Assembly: GCF_001905095.1 (NCBI RefSeq)
Contig: NZ_LWLS01000116.1
Location: forward strand, 197,185-261,184
DNA length: 64,000 nucleotides
Source of the DNA: Micromonospora sp. CB01531
GTDB taxonomy: Bacteria; Actinomycetota; Actinomycetes; Mycobacteriales; Micromonosporaceae
Direction of reading: 5' to 3'
The position numbers and the translations under genes are program-made. Every line of letters begins with the position of its first letter. The stretch's first letter is position 1. Of the stretch, positions 25,504 through 33,411 are shown piece by piece. Under the pieces are notes generated by a model. The model made no database searches, was not told the DNA's origin, and worked only from the letters and a program-made list of their open reading frames with translations.

Positions 25504-25773
25504 GTGTTCACGGTGCTCTATTGGCTGTTCATGTACTTCCTGCTGACCATCCCGGTCTTCCTCGGCCTCGCCCTGGCGGCCCGGCTCACGGGCTCGGCGG
25601 GGGTCCGGCGAGCCGCTGAAGTGGTGATGCTCACCGGCGGCGTGGCGCTGCTTCCGGTGGTGCTCCAGCGCGCCTTCGAGCGGCCGGTGCTGTGGGCCGT
25701 GGTGGTGCTGCTGGCGCTGCTGCTGGCGTTCGGGGTGATGATGCACGTCAGGTCGTACCGCCAGCCGTCCTGA
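25504..25773 (+). CDS. Small three-segment membrane protein, unknown
   Basis: 89 residues from GTG 25504, which has AGGGGGG 5 bases upstream; an alternative GTG at 25486 overlaps the previous stop (GTGA) and would add 6 residues. Three hydrophobic segments cover most of the protein (residues ~2-25, 37-52, 58-78), ending in a short basic tail. No family recognised. It closes the run that begins with eccC. Confidence 0.65.
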   Translation: MFTVLYWLFMYFLLTIPVFLGLALAARLTGSAGVRRAAEVVMLTGGVALLPVVLQRAFERPVLWAVVVLLALLLAFGVMMHVRSYRQPS

Positions 25774-25958
25774 GGCCGGTGCGGATCGAGGTGGTCGTCC
25801 GTCCATATCGTACGGTCCGCCCGGGAATGTGTTGTGGATCCTGGCTTGCCGGGAGACGACGATACGGGGACAGGGCTGCGCGGGTTGGACGTCGTCCGCT
25901 ACGGTTCGGTTGAAGTGTCCGTCGGTGGGGTGTGTACGCCTTGCCGCGGGGGAGGGGC

Positions 25959-25974
25959 GCGGCGGATCCGCCGC
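25959..25974. promoter_or_regulatory. 16-bp perfect palindrome before the Esx pair
   Basis: GCGGCGGATCCGCCGC, ending 27 bases before the ATG of the EsxB-like gene. It could act as an operator or as a 5' leader hairpin. The rest of the 228-base gap before the Esx pair holds no gene I can support. Confidence 0.4.
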
Positions 25975-26001
25975 CACGAAGATGACGGAAGGGTGTGAAG
26001 C

Positions 26002-26310
26002 ATGGCGTTCGAGGTCAGTGCAGCGACTCTGCACACCGCCGCGAGTGACGTGCGGTCCACGCGCAGCGACGTCGACGGCGAGCTCAAGAAGCTGTGGAAT
26101 GTCGTCGACGACCTGGCGATGGCCTGGAAGGGCCAGGCGTCCACGGGTTTCCAGAGCCTGATGACGCGCTGGAACGAGGACACGAACAAGCTCTTGACCG
26201 CGATGGACAACATCGCCGACCTGCTCGACAAGTCGGGTACGACGCACCAGGTCAACGACGAAGAGCAGCAGCAGATGCTGGACAAGTTCCACGCTGCTCT
26301 CAACCCGTGA
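26002..26310 (+). CDS. WXG100 family protein (EsxB/CFP-10-like)
   Basis: 102 residues with the W-K-G turn (Trp42-Gly44) between two helices: A-A-T-L-H-T-A-A-S-D-V-R before it and F-Q-S-L-M-T-R-W-N-E-D-T after. Its C-terminal tail is longer than that of its partner. WXG100 proteins leave the cell as helical-hairpin heterodimers through the ESX channel, recognised by EccC domain 3. It is 30 bases upstream of the second WXG100 gene. No Y-x-x-x-D/E export signal is seen in this one, so the signal is probably supplied by the partner. Confidence 0.93.
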   Translation: MAFEVSAATLHTAASDVRSTRSDVDGELKKLWNVVDDLAMAWKGQASTGFQSLMTRWNEDTNKLLTAMDNIADLLDKSGTTHQVNDEEQQQMLDKFHAALNP

Positions 26311-26340
26311 TCCGCGTAGTAGCCAGGTAGAGGAGGAACG

Positions 26341-26622
26341 ATGAGCATCAAGGTCGACTACGCCGTCCTCGAGAGCAGCAACCAGCAGATGCAGGCCATC
26401 TCGCGGACCATCGACGAGAAGCTGGACACGCTGCGCTCGATGCTGACCAGGCTCGAGTGGGAGGGCCAGGACCGCGTCGCCTACCAGCAGCACCAGGCCC
26501 AGTGGGACGCCGCCGTGCGGGACATCAACAAGGTCCTGAACGACATCGGCCAGGCGGTCGGCATCGCCCGCGAGAACTACATGACCACCGAGATGAGCAA
26601 CTCCAAGGTCTGGGGCAACTGA
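26341..26622 (+). CDS. WXG100 family protein (EsxA/ESAT-6-like)
   Basis: 93 residues with a W-E-G turn (Trp40-Gly42) and a C-terminal Y-M-T-T-E (Tyr80-Glu84), which fits the general type VII export signal Y-x-x-x-D/E. RBS GAGGAGG precedes the ATG. With the upstream 102-residue WXG100 protein it forms the expected heterodimer. In mycobacteria the signal is usually on the CFP-10 side; here the YxxxE sits on the second gene. Confidence 0.94.
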   Translation: MSIKVDYAVLESSNQQMQAISRTIDEKLDTLRSMLTRLEWEGQDRVAYQQHQAQWDAAVRDINKVLNDIGQAVGIARENYMTTEMSNSKVWGN

Positions 26623-26754
26623 CCCGACCGGCCCCGCTGCGGCTCCGCTCCGGCTCTGTCCGGGGTCGGGGCCGCAGTGCTTTTCCCGCGCCACCAGCGG
26701 CGCGCTGACCCCCGTTGGCGCGCGGGGCGGTGCCCGGGGCCGGGGTGGGTGGGT

Positions 26755-27993
26755 TCAGGCGTCCAGGGCCGCGGGGCGGCGTCCAGGGCGCCAGCCGCGC
26801 CGGCGACCGTGAATCAGGATCGGCCGGAGCGTCAGCAGGGCGACGGCCAGCAGCCCGCCGACCGCGGCCACCCAGATCGCCACGGTCCGCTGCCACGCGA
26901 GCGGGTCGGCCGGCGGCGCCGGCTTCGGCAGCGCGCCGAGCGGCGGGTCGGTCCGGCTCCCCAGCAGGCTGGTCACCGCCCGGTACGGGTTGACCATCCC
27001 GTATCCGATCTCGGCGTTGTGCCCGTCCGGCGGGTTGTCGGCCGTCTGGGTCAGCCGGAAGGCGATCTCCTTCGGGGAAAGGTCCGGGTGCGCGGCGCGG
27101 ACCAGCGCGGCCACCCCCGAGACGTACGCGGTCGCGAAGCTGGTGCCGCCCTGCGGCTCCGCTCGGTATCCCGACCCCTGTGGCGCCGGGCCGACGATCT
27201 TCAGCCCGGGGCCGGCGATGTCCACGTAGTCGCCGGTGACCGAGCTGCCAACGTGCTCGCCCGCGTCGTCGATCCCGGCGACGGCGATGACCCCCGGGTA
27301 CGCGGCCGGGTACCCCGGCTGGTCCTGCTGGTTCTCCTGCCGGTTGCCGGCGGCGGCCACCACGATGACCCCCTTGTCGAGGGCGTAGTCCACGGCGTCC
27401 TTCAGCCGGGCGTCGTCCAGCGTCACCAGGGACAGGTTGATCACGTCGGCCTTGTGGTCGACCGCCCACTTGATCGCCCGGCCGATCTCGGCCGGGATCG
27501 ATTCGTCGAAGGTGCGTTGGTTGTCGGCCAGCACCCGGATCGGCAGGATCTTGGCCTCGGGCGCGATCCCGCTGTACGGCACGCCGGTGCCCTCCTTGCC
27601 GGCGATGATGCCGGCCACCAGGGTGCCGTGGCCGACGAGGTCGCACTGTCCCTTGAGGTGGACCAGGTTGTTGAAGTCCTCGCCGGGCAGCACCCGGCCG
27701 CGCAGCAGGGGGTGGCTGGGGGAGACGCCGGAGTCGATGACCGCAACGGTGACGCCCTGGCCCCGGGTGACCCGCCAGGCCGCCGCCGGGTCGAGCCGAT
27801 CCAGCGCCCAGGACGCCTCGGTCGGGGCGGGGCCGCCGGGCGGGCCGCACTTCGGGGCAGCCGAGGCGGGCCCGGGCGCCACCAGGACGGCGCCGAGCAG
27901 GGCGGCCGCTCCCGCTCCACAGAGGATGGACCGGATCCGGTGCCCGGTAGGGACGCGCACCGTCGTCCCGTCCGGCCGCAAGCTGTCGCGCAC
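26755..27993 (-). CDS. mycP: Mycosin, subtilisin-like type VII protease (MycP)
   Basis: 412 residues, GTG start. Signal peptide to about residue 46 (ends A-S-A-A-P), then a subtilase domain with the complete triad Asp87 (A-V-I-D-S-G), His122 (G-H-G-T-L-V-A-G) and Ser285 (G-G-T-S-F-A), and the oxyanion Asn in A-A-A-G-N. Cys49 and Cys117 could form the disulfide seen in mycosins. A C-terminal membrane anchor (~370-393) and a basic cytoplasmic tail follow. Mycosins stabilise and partly process the ESX complex at the outer face of the membrane. It lies convergent with the Esx pair and completes the locus. Confidence 0.95.
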   Translation of the reverse strand: MRDSLRPDGTTVRVPTGHRIRSILCGAGAAALLGAVLVAPGPASAAPKCGPPGGPAPTEASWALDRLDPAAAWRVTRGQGVTVAVIDSGVSPSHPLLRGRVLPGEDFNNLVHLKGQCDLVGHGTLVAGIIAGKEGTGVPYSGIAPEAKILPIRVLADNQRTFDESIPAEIGRAIKWAVDHKADVINLSLVTLDDARLKDAVDYALDKGVIVVAAAGNRQENQQDQPGYPAAYPGVIAVAGIDDAGEHVGSSVTGDYVDIAGPGLKIVGPAPQGSGYRAEPQGGTSFATAYVSGVAALVRAAHPDLSPKEIAFRLTQTADNPPDGHNAEIGYGMVNPYRAVTSLLGSRTDPPLGALPKPAPPADPLAWQRTVAIWVAAVGGLLAVALLTLRPILIHGRRRGWRPGRRPAALDA

Positions 27994-28050
27994 GCGCTGA
28001 GATTACCGTCGGCGCGCCGGTCGTGCGGTGACGGGAGCCGCCGGGGTCGG

Positions 28051-28392
28051 TCACGCCTCGGCGGCGCGCCCGTCGGCCGGTTCGGCGGTGAAGAGGGCGA
28101 GCAGGGCACCGACCTGCTGGTCGGCCTCCGCCGGGTGCCGGAAGTGGCCGCTCGGGTTGATCGTGTACTCGTTGCGCCGGCCCACCCGGGTGCGCCGCAG
28201 GTAGCCGCCGGCCTCCAGGTCGGCGACGATCGCCTGGGCGGCCCGCTCGGTCACCCCCACCTCGTCGGCCACGTCACGCAGCCGCGCGGTGGGGTTGCGC
28301 GCGATGGCCAGCAGCACGTGCCCGTGGTTGGTGAGGAAGGTCCAGTTCCGGCCGCTCCCGTTCTCGCCCGCTGTCGTCGCCATGGTGGTCAT
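28051..28392 (-). CDS. Winged-helix (HTH) transcriptional regulator
   Basis: 113 residues from ATG 28392 (GGAG 8 bases before); an internal ATG at 28383 is a possible start. The DNA-binding part reads W-T-F-L-T-N-H-G-H-V-L-L-A-I-A-R-N-P-T-A-R-L-R-D-V-A-D-E-V-G-V-T-E-R-A-A-Q, followed by the wing G-Y-L-R-R-T-R-V-G-R-R-N-E-Y, typical of MarR/ArsR-like regulators with a recognition helix at residues ~45-60. No metal or thiol ligands stand out. It is divergent from the carbonic anhydrase gene; the shared intergenic region has inverted repeats, so it may regulate both. Confidence 0.85.
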   Translation of the reverse strand: MTTMATTAGENGSGRNWTFLTNHGHVLLAIARNPTARLRDVADEVGVTERAAQAIVADLEAGGYLRRTRVGRRNEYTINPSGHFRHPAEADQQVGALLALFTAEPADGRAAEA

Positions 28393-28449
28393 GGTATGGC
28401 TCCGCGCCGGTGCCGACCGGCCCCGGGCGGCGGGCCGTGGGCGGCCGCC

Positions 28450-28498
28450 CGTCAAGTGACCGGTGACGTATGAAATCCGTATCACGTAAATCTTGACG
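28450..28498. promoter_or_regulatory. Divergent regulatory region with nested inverted repeats
   Basis: CGTCAAG (28450-28456) and CTTGACG (28492-28498) flank an AT-richer core that contains GTGA and TCAC half-sites. It lies between the winged-helix gene and the carbonic anhydrase gene, on the lowest-GC sequence nearby, so it is a likely operator/promoter for one or both. Confidence 0.4.
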
Positions 28499-28582
28499 TG
28501 TCTTGGCTCGGGTGTGACCGTGGTGGTCGAGGCCGCCTCTGTCGCCGGCCGGGCTGACCAGGTCGTTTCGCGCGAGGACGAG

Positions 28583-29263
28583 GTGAGTGCAGTGCTGCCG
28601 ACCAATCCCGAACAGGCGCTCGCCGAGCTGTTCGCCGGCAATCGGCGGTTCGTCACCGGTGTACCCCGTCATCCCAACCAGGACGCCGAGCACCGCGCCG
28701 CCGTCGCCGACGGCCAGCACCCATTCGCGGTGATCGTGGGCTGCGCCGACTCCCGGCTCGCCGCCGAGATCATCTTCGACCGTGGCCTCGGTGACCTGTT
28801 CGTGGTGCGGACCGCCGGCCACACCGTCGGCCCCGAGGTGCTCGGCAGCGTCGAGTACGCGGTCACCGTGCTGGGCACCCCGCTGGTGGTGGTGCTCGGC
28901 CACGACTCGTGCGGCGCCGTGCAGGCCGCCCGCGAGGTGGTCGCCACCGGCACGCCCCCCGCCGGCCACCTCGGCGCGTTGGTGGACGCCGTCGTGCCCA
29001 GCCTGGCCCGGGCCGCCCGGGAGGGTGTCGAGGACCTCGACGAGATCGTCGACATCCACATCGCGCGGACCGTGGAGGCGCTGCTGGCCCGGTCCGCCGT
29101 GCTCGCCGAGCGGGTGGCGGCCGGGCGGTGCGGGGTGGTCGGCATGTCGTACCGGCTCAGCGCGGGCGAGGTGCGGACGGTGGCCGAGGTGCCGGCCGGC
29201 AAGCCGAGCGCGACGCTGCCGGCCGCGCCCGCGGACCCGGCGCCCAGCGCCGTCGCCGGTTGA
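28583..29263 (+). CDS. Beta-class carbonic anhydrase
   Basis: 226 residues from GTG 28583, chosen because GAGG lies 5 bases upstream; other in-frame starts lie up to 30 codons before it. The zinc-site motifs are complete: C-A-D-S-R (Cys and catalytic Asp-Arg pair), then G-H-D-S-C-G-A (His and second Cys). It would interconvert CO2 and bicarbonate. It is a free-standing enzyme, not fused to a SulP transporter. The neighbouring divergent regulator suggests controlled expression. The end is Ala/Pro-rich. Confidence 0.93.
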   Translation: MSAVLPTNPEQALAELFAGNRRFVTGVPRHPNQDAEHRAAVADGQHPFAVIVGCADSRLAAEIIFDRGLGDLFVVRTAGHTVGPEVLGSVEYAVTVLGTPLVVVLGHDSCGAVQAAREVVATGTPPAGHLGALVDAVVPSLARAAREGVEDLDEIVDIHIARTVEALLARSAVLAERVAAGRCGVVGMSYRLSAGEVRTVAEVPAGKPSATLPAAPADPAPSAVAG

Positions 29264-29285
29264 GCCCTTCCTGACGCCGAAGGGC
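29264..29285 (+). terminator. Hairpin after the carbonic anhydrase gene
   Basis: Stem GCCCTTC / GAAGGGC (7 bp, 8-nt loop) directly after the stop codon. Weak but well placed in this convergent gap. Confidence 0.45.
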
Positions 29286-29333
29286 CGCCCCGCGCGGTCG
29301 CGGCACGGCTCCTCGGCGTGGTACTCCGGCTAG

Positions 29334-30353
29334 CTACAGCAGCGACACGTGCACGTGGTCGGTGTGGTTGGAGGGCCCGCTGTAGGACTTCCAACCGGTC
29401 GCCGGGAACCAGATCTGCCGGTTCCAGATCACGTAGTAGACGCCCAGCCGATCGGCGTTGCGGATCAGGAACGCGGCGAGGTTGTTGCCGTACATCCGCA
29501 TGTCGTTGTTGTGCCAGGGAGAGAAGCCACTGCGCTGTAGCGACCAGTCGCAGGCCCGGCCCTTGGGATGCTCCCAGGGACCGCCCGGGCGGTAACAGCC
29601 CACGAAGCGGTCGAAGCCGGCCCGCTTGACCTCCTTGTACATGTGCAGCGTGCGCGGGGTGATGTAGCCCGAGGTGGTCGGGTCCTTCACGCTGCGCGAC
29701 TCGGGCTTCCACCCCCCGTCAGCCGTCCGCCCGGGAGCGATCCGGGCGACCGGGGAAGTGGCCGCGACCAGGCCGCCGGTGAAACCGCGCCCGCCGACCA
29801 GCCGCAGGGCCTTCTCCGCCTCGGCCCTCTCGCGCTGCATCGCGTTGGTCTGCTTCTGCTGCTCGCGGATCTCCGCGTCGAGCGCGATCTTGGCCTGCTC
29901 CGCGCGGTTCTTCGCGGCGTTGACCTCGGCGAGCTTCTGCGCGTTCATCAGGTTCAGTTCGTCGAGGGCGGAGGCCCGCTGGACGAACGAGTCGGGCGCG
30001 TTGCTCTCCAGCAGCAGGGCCATCGCGCCGATCCGGCCGGTCCGATAGGACTGCGTGGCGATCTGGCTCACCTGCGGCCGCAGCGCGTCCAGGTCGGCCT
30101 GCGCCGCCCGGATCTCCAGGGCCAACTGGAGTTGACGCTGCTTCGACTTGTCCAGCTTCGCCTTGGCCTGCAGGAAGCCGCGATTGGCGGCATCGATGAC
30201 CTCGGTGATGAGCGGAGGGTCGTTGTCCTCCTCGTGGCCCGATGGGGTGGGGGTGTTGGGTGCGGCCAGCGCCGGGGTGGGCCCGGCGACGATGGCGAAC
30301 GCGGTGAGCACGGCCACCACGGGTGTCAACCAGCGGCGCAGGGGTGCCGTCAA
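29334..30353 (-). CDS. Secreted coiled-coil M15/VanY-like peptidase
   Basis: 339 residues. The most likely start is TTG at 30353 (complement), because a GGAAGGGAA ribosome site sits immediately upstream and no ATG or GTG is available; it begins the signal peptide W-L-T-P-V-V-A-V-L-T-A-F-A-I-V-A-G, ending A-L-A-A-P. A long coiled coil (~55-170) follows, as in RipA/NlpC-type cell-wall hydrolases, then a ~110-residue catalytic domain: W-E-H-P-K-G-R-A-C-D-W-S and the terminal T-D-H-V-H-V-S, which carry the H-x6-D and H-x-H zinc ligands of the M15-like fold. It should cut peptidoglycan cross-bridges. A ydaO riboswitch lies upstream. Confidence 0.87.
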   Translation of the reverse strand: MTAPLRRWLTPVVAVLTAFAIVAGPTPALAAPNTPTPSGHEEDNDPPLITEVIDAANRGFLQAKAKLDKSKQRQLQLALEIRAAQADLDALRPQVSQIATQSYRTGRIGAMALLLESNAPDSFVQRASALDELNLMNAQKLAEVNAAKNRAEQAKIALDAEIREQQKQTNAMQRERAEAEKALRLVGGRGFTGGLVAATSPVARIAPGRTADGGWKPESRSVKDPTTSGYITPRTLHMYKEVKRAGFDRFVGCYRPGGPWEHPKGRACDWSLQRSGFSPWHNNDMRMYGNNLAAFLIRNADRLGVYYVIWNRQIWFPATGWKSYSGPSNHTDHVHVSLL

Positions 30354-30363
30354 CAGTGTTCCC

Positions 30364-30545
30364 TTCCGTCGACCGCCGACCGGGTTAGCTGTCGGGTTCG
30401 GGACGGAAGTGGCCCCTACCGCTCGCGCGGATTCACCCCAGGTACCTGGTTCCCCGGTTCGCCACAGGGCGATTGGGCGGTGGTACCGCTGGCGCCGGTG
30501 CGCGCCTTCGGCGGTTACCGGCAGCGAGGTTACCCGAGAGCCCGG
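30364..30545 (-). promoter_or_regulatory. ydaO-yuaA (c-di-AMP) riboswitch
   Basis: On the minus strand the leader shows the ydaO-yuaA consensus in order: GGGTAACCTCGCTGCC, a GGGGAACC core, GGGGTGAATCC, a GCGGTAGGGGCC segment, CCGTCCCGAACCCGACAGCTAACC, and the closing helix just before the ribosome site. This aptamer binds cyclic di-AMP and usually turns off cell-wall hydrolase and potassium-transport genes at high ligand. Here it precedes the M15-like peptidase. The boundaries are estimated to within ~10 bases. Confidence 0.9.
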
Positions 30546-30643
30546 TCGGCGATCTACGTCCGGAAGCCGACCAATCGCACGTTTTCGTCGTCGCCCTGCG
30601 TGACCAGCGTCGCGTTCGCGCCGGCCGATCACGCTGCGGAGTG

Positions 30644-31951
30644 TCACCATGCGGCTTCCGTGCTCCTCTCCGGTCCGGATCGTCCGGCGGCCGCTCCGCC
30701 GAGTGCCTCCAGCGCGTCGTGCCGTTCGGCCGGCGGCCGGGACGACGGCGGGCGCGGTCCGGCGTCGGTCGCGGCGCCGGACCGTCCGGCAGTCCGGACC
30801 ACCGCCGCCAGACCGGTGGTCAGCGGTACGGCGGCGATCAGGCCGAGCGTGGCCACCGCGCTCCGGACGATCTCCTGGGCCATGAACTCGCTGGTGAGGA
30901 TCTCGCCCACCGGTCGCGAGTCGGCGACCAGCAGGAGCAGCAGCGGCAGAGACGCGCCCGCGTACGCCAGCACGATGGTGTTGACGGTGGAGGCGATGTG
31001 CGCCCGGCCCACCCGGGTGGCCGCCCGGTAGAGCTGCATCCGGGACAGCCCCGGGTTCGCGTTCGCCAACTCGGTGACCGTGGCCGCCTGGGTGACGGTG
31101 ACGTCGTCCAGCACGCCGAGCGAGCCGATGATGATGCCGGCCAGGAGCAACCCGTGCAGGTCGACGTTCTGCTGGAACATCGACAGCGTGGTGGCGTCCT
31201 CGCTGCCGTAGCCGGTCAGGTGGGTGGCCGCGGTGGCCAGGGTGCCGAGGACGCCGGTCAGCACCAGGCTGCCCAGGGTGCCGAGCACCGCTACCGAGGT
31301 TTCGGCGGTGATCCCGTGGGTCAGGTAGAGCACCACGAACATGATCAGCGCGGCCCCGACGATCGCCACCAGCAGCGGCGGCTGGCCGGCGCCGATCCCG
31401 GGCAGCACGAAGCCGAGCAGCACGGCGAAGCTCGCCACCAGGCCGCCCAGCGCGGCCAGTCCGCGCCAGCGCCCGAACGCCACGATGGCGACGGCGAACA
31501 GCACGGCCAGCCAGACCAGCGGCGTGCCGCGCTGGTGCTCGGCGATGTTGTAGGTCTTGATCGTCGGATCGGCCGGGTCCATCAGCTCGACGAGGATGAT
31601 CTTGTCACCGACCTCGACCCGGGGCGCCCCGGGACCGGACGGGAGGGGTGCCTCGACCTGTCGACCGGCGTCCGGGCCCTGCTCGGCGGCGACCGTCACG
31701 GTTCCGCACGGCCCCGTGGCCTGGCCGGTGCCGCCCTCCGGCGTCGGCGGGCACGGCTCGGTCACCACCCGGGTCACCGTGCCGTGGTAACGCGGCAGGT
31801 CGGCGCCACCCGCCGGCTCCCGGCCGTCCCGCGGCCACAGCACCAGCGCGGCGACCACGGTCACCAGGAACAGCGGCACCACCGCCGCGACGAGGATCCG
31901 TCGCACCCCGGGCGGGGCGGGCGGAGCGGGACGGGTGTGGTCGGCGCCCAT
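30644..31951 (-). CDS. YibE/F family membrane protein
   Basis: 435 residues, ATG 31951. A single N-terminal membrane segment (~19-40) and an extracytoplasmic domain with Cys pairs (P-C-P-P, G-P-C-G), then seven or eight further hydrophobic segments. The conserved YibE/F patterns are present: L-W-L-A-V-L-F-A-V-A-I-V-A-F-G, G-L-L-L-A-G-I-I-I-G-S-L-G-V-L-D-D-V-T-V-T-Q, and S-T-V-N-T-I-V-L-A-Y-A-G-A-S-L-P-L. The family's function is not established; a permease role is often suggested. The upstream side faces the copper-module genes but on the other strand, with no evidence for a shared function. Confidence 0.9.
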   Translation of the reverse strand: MGADHTRPAPPAPPGVRRILVAAVVPLFLVTVVAALVLWPRDGREPAGGADLPRYHGTVTRVVTEPCPPTPEGGTGQATGPCGTVTVAAEQGPDAGRQVEAPLPSGPGAPRVEVGDKIILVELMDPADPTIKTYNIAEHQRGTPLVWLAVLFAVAIVAFGRWRGLAALGGLVASFAVLLGFVLPGIGAGQPPLLVAIVGAALIMFVVLYLTHGITAETSVAVLGTLGSLVLTGVLGTLATAATHLTGYGSEDATTLSMFQQNVDLHGLLLAGIIIGSLGVLDDVTVTQAATVTELANANPGLSRMQLYRAATRVGRAHIASTVNTIVLAYAGASLPLLLLLVADSRPVGEILTSEFMAQEIVRSAVATLGLIAAVPLTTGLAAVVRTAGRSGAATDAGPRPPSSRPPAERHDALEALGGAAAGRSGPERSTEAAW

Positions 31952-32149
31952 GGCGTGTCTCCCAACGAGTCACAGCGCGATACGTGTCACCGGGCTGGTC
32001 GGTTCACCGGGCCGGCGCTGGCGCCGACGGGGGAGCGCAGGCCGGTCGCCGCCGGGAATGGTAGCCAGGCCCGGGACGCGACGCAGGCGATGAGTGATCT
32101 CCGGTGGTTCCTGCCGGCCCGGCCCGCCGCACCCACTAGCGTGGTTCTC

Positions 32150-32653
32150 GTGCGTACGGCGCCAGCGGTGACGACCGGACCGTGGGTCCGGCTCCTGCTG
32201 CTGCTCTGCACCCTGGTCGGGCTGACCGCCATGCACACTCTCGGCCACGGCACGCACGCCTCCGGCGGCCCGGGGGACCACCCGGCGGCCAACCACGCCG
32301 CCCCGCCGGTCGCGGTGGCCGGTCCAGCCGCCCTGCCGGTCGCGGTGGCCGGCATGGCCGGCGACTGCCCGGGTGACGGCTGCGGCCCGGCCCGGGTGCT
32401 CCCGCCGACGGACGCCCAGGCCCGGGTGCTCCCGCTGGGTGATCCCAGCGGCGACCGGTCCGGCTGGAGCATCTGCCTGGCCGTGCTCGGCGCGTTCGCC
32501 GTCACGCTGCTGGTCGCCCTGCTGCTGCGGGCCGGGTCCCGGACCTACGGGCCGGCCGCCAGGGTGGCCCTCCGGGCCGCCCCAGGACCGCGCGCCCCGC
32601 CGCCCCGACCGTACGGGCTGCGCCTGGCGACGGTGTCGGTGCTGCGCAGATAG
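32150..32653 (+). CDS. DUF6153-like small membrane protein
   Basis: 167 residues from GTG 32150 (a GTG at 32141 would add 3 residues). An N-terminal hydrophobic helix (W-V-R-L-L-L-L-L-C-T-L-V-G-L-T-A-M-H-T-L-G-H-G) carries His residues, a low-complexity Ala/Pro/His region follows, and a second helix (~106-126, I-C-L-A-V-L-G-A-F-A-V-T-L-L-V-A-L-L-L) precedes a basic tail. The M-H-T-L-G-H opening resembles DUF6153 proteins, which commonly sit beside DUF305 proteins and copper genes in actinobacteria; the resemblance is by eye. It is 84 bases before the DUF305 gene and may be cotranscribed. Confidence 0.7.
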   Translation: MRTAPAVTTGPWVRLLLLLCTLVGLTAMHTLGHGTHASGGPGDHPAANHAAPPVAVAGPAALPVAVAGMAGDCPGDGCGPARVLPPTDAQARVLPLGDPSGDRSGWSICLAVLGAFAVTLLVALLLRAGSRTYGPAARVALRAAPGPRAPPPRPYGLRLATVSVLRR

Positions 32654-32737
32654 GACGCCCCGGCGCGGGTGGACCGGAAGACCGGTCACCCGCGTCCGCC
32701 GTCCGCTGCGTACGTTCCGACACCGAAAGGCTGTTCC

Positions 32738-33361
32738 ATGTCCACTCGTACCCTCGCGCGCCGGGCCGCCCTGGCCGGCGCGACCGTAGCCGCCGCGCTC
32801 GCCCTCACCGGCTGTGGCGGTGGCGACCACCCGACCGCCGGCACCGGCCACGACACGCCCGCCACGGGATCGCCCTCCCCCGGGGCCACCTTCGGCGACG
32901 CGGACGTGACGTTCGCCCATCTGATGATCCCGCATCACCGGCAGGCCGTGGCGATGGCCGAGCTGGCCGACGACCGGGCCGCCGACCCCGAGGTGCGGAG
33001 GTTGGCCGGGCAGATCAAGGCGGCCCAGGCGCCGGAGATCGCCCGCATGACCGACTGGCTCACCGCGTGGGGCCGGCCGGTGCCTCCGGCCAGTGCCGGC
33101 CACGGCATGCCGGGGATGGACCACGGCATGCCCGGGATGATGTCCGACGCCGACCTGGCGACGCTGAAGGCGTCGTCCGGGACCGACTTCGACCGACAGT
33201 TCCTGACCATGATGATCGCCCACCACGAGGGCGCGCTCACGATGGCGCAGGCGGAGCTGACCGGGGGCGCCAACCCCGAGGCCAGGGCGCTCGCCCAGCG
33301 GATCGTCGACGCCCAGCGGGCCGAGATCGACAGCATGAGGAAGCTGCTCGACGGGCGCTGA
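32738..33361 (+). CDS. DUF305 lipoprotein
   Basis: 207 residues from ATG 32738 (GAAAGG upstream). Signal peptide with lipobox A-L-T-G-C at residues 20-24, so anchored to the outer leaflet. Two DUF305 ferritin-like repeats: H-L-M-I-P-H-H-R-Q-A-V-A-M-A (about 58-71) and F-L-T-M-M-I-A-H-H-E-G-A-L-T-M-A (about 152-167). A Met/His-rich linker (H-G-M-P-G-M-D-H-G-M-P-G-M-M) between them is a likely copper-binding segment. DUF305 proteins are commonly encoded with copper homeostasis genes; this one lies next to csoR/copZ/copA. A shared hairpin terminator follows. Confidence 0.93.
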   Translation: MSTRTLARRAALAGATVAAALALTGCGGGDHPTAGTGHDTPATGSPSPGATFGDADVTFAHLMIPHHRQAVAMAELADDRAADPEVRRLAGQIKAAQAPEIARMTDWLTAWGRPVPPASAGHGMPGMDHGMPGMMSDADLATLKASSGTDFDRQFLTMMIAHHEGALTMAQAELTGGANPEARALAQRIVDAQRAEIDSMRKLLDGR

Positions 33362-33368
33362 CGCGCAG

Positions 33369-33405
33369 CCGTTGGGGGCCGGACGCGCCGTTCGGCCCCC
33401 AACGG
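33369..33405. terminator. Bidirectional terminator between the DUF305 gene and csoR
   Basis: A 13-bp perfect stem (CCGTTGGGGGCCG / CGGCCCCCAACGG) with an 11-nt loop in the 50-base convergent gap. Confidence 0.8.
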
Positions 33406-33411
33406 GCCTGG

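Noticed and set aside
26625..26680. Terminator after the Esx gene pair
   Set aside because: Only a short CGGCCCCG/CGGGGCCG pairing with a long loop; not strong enough to call as a terminator.
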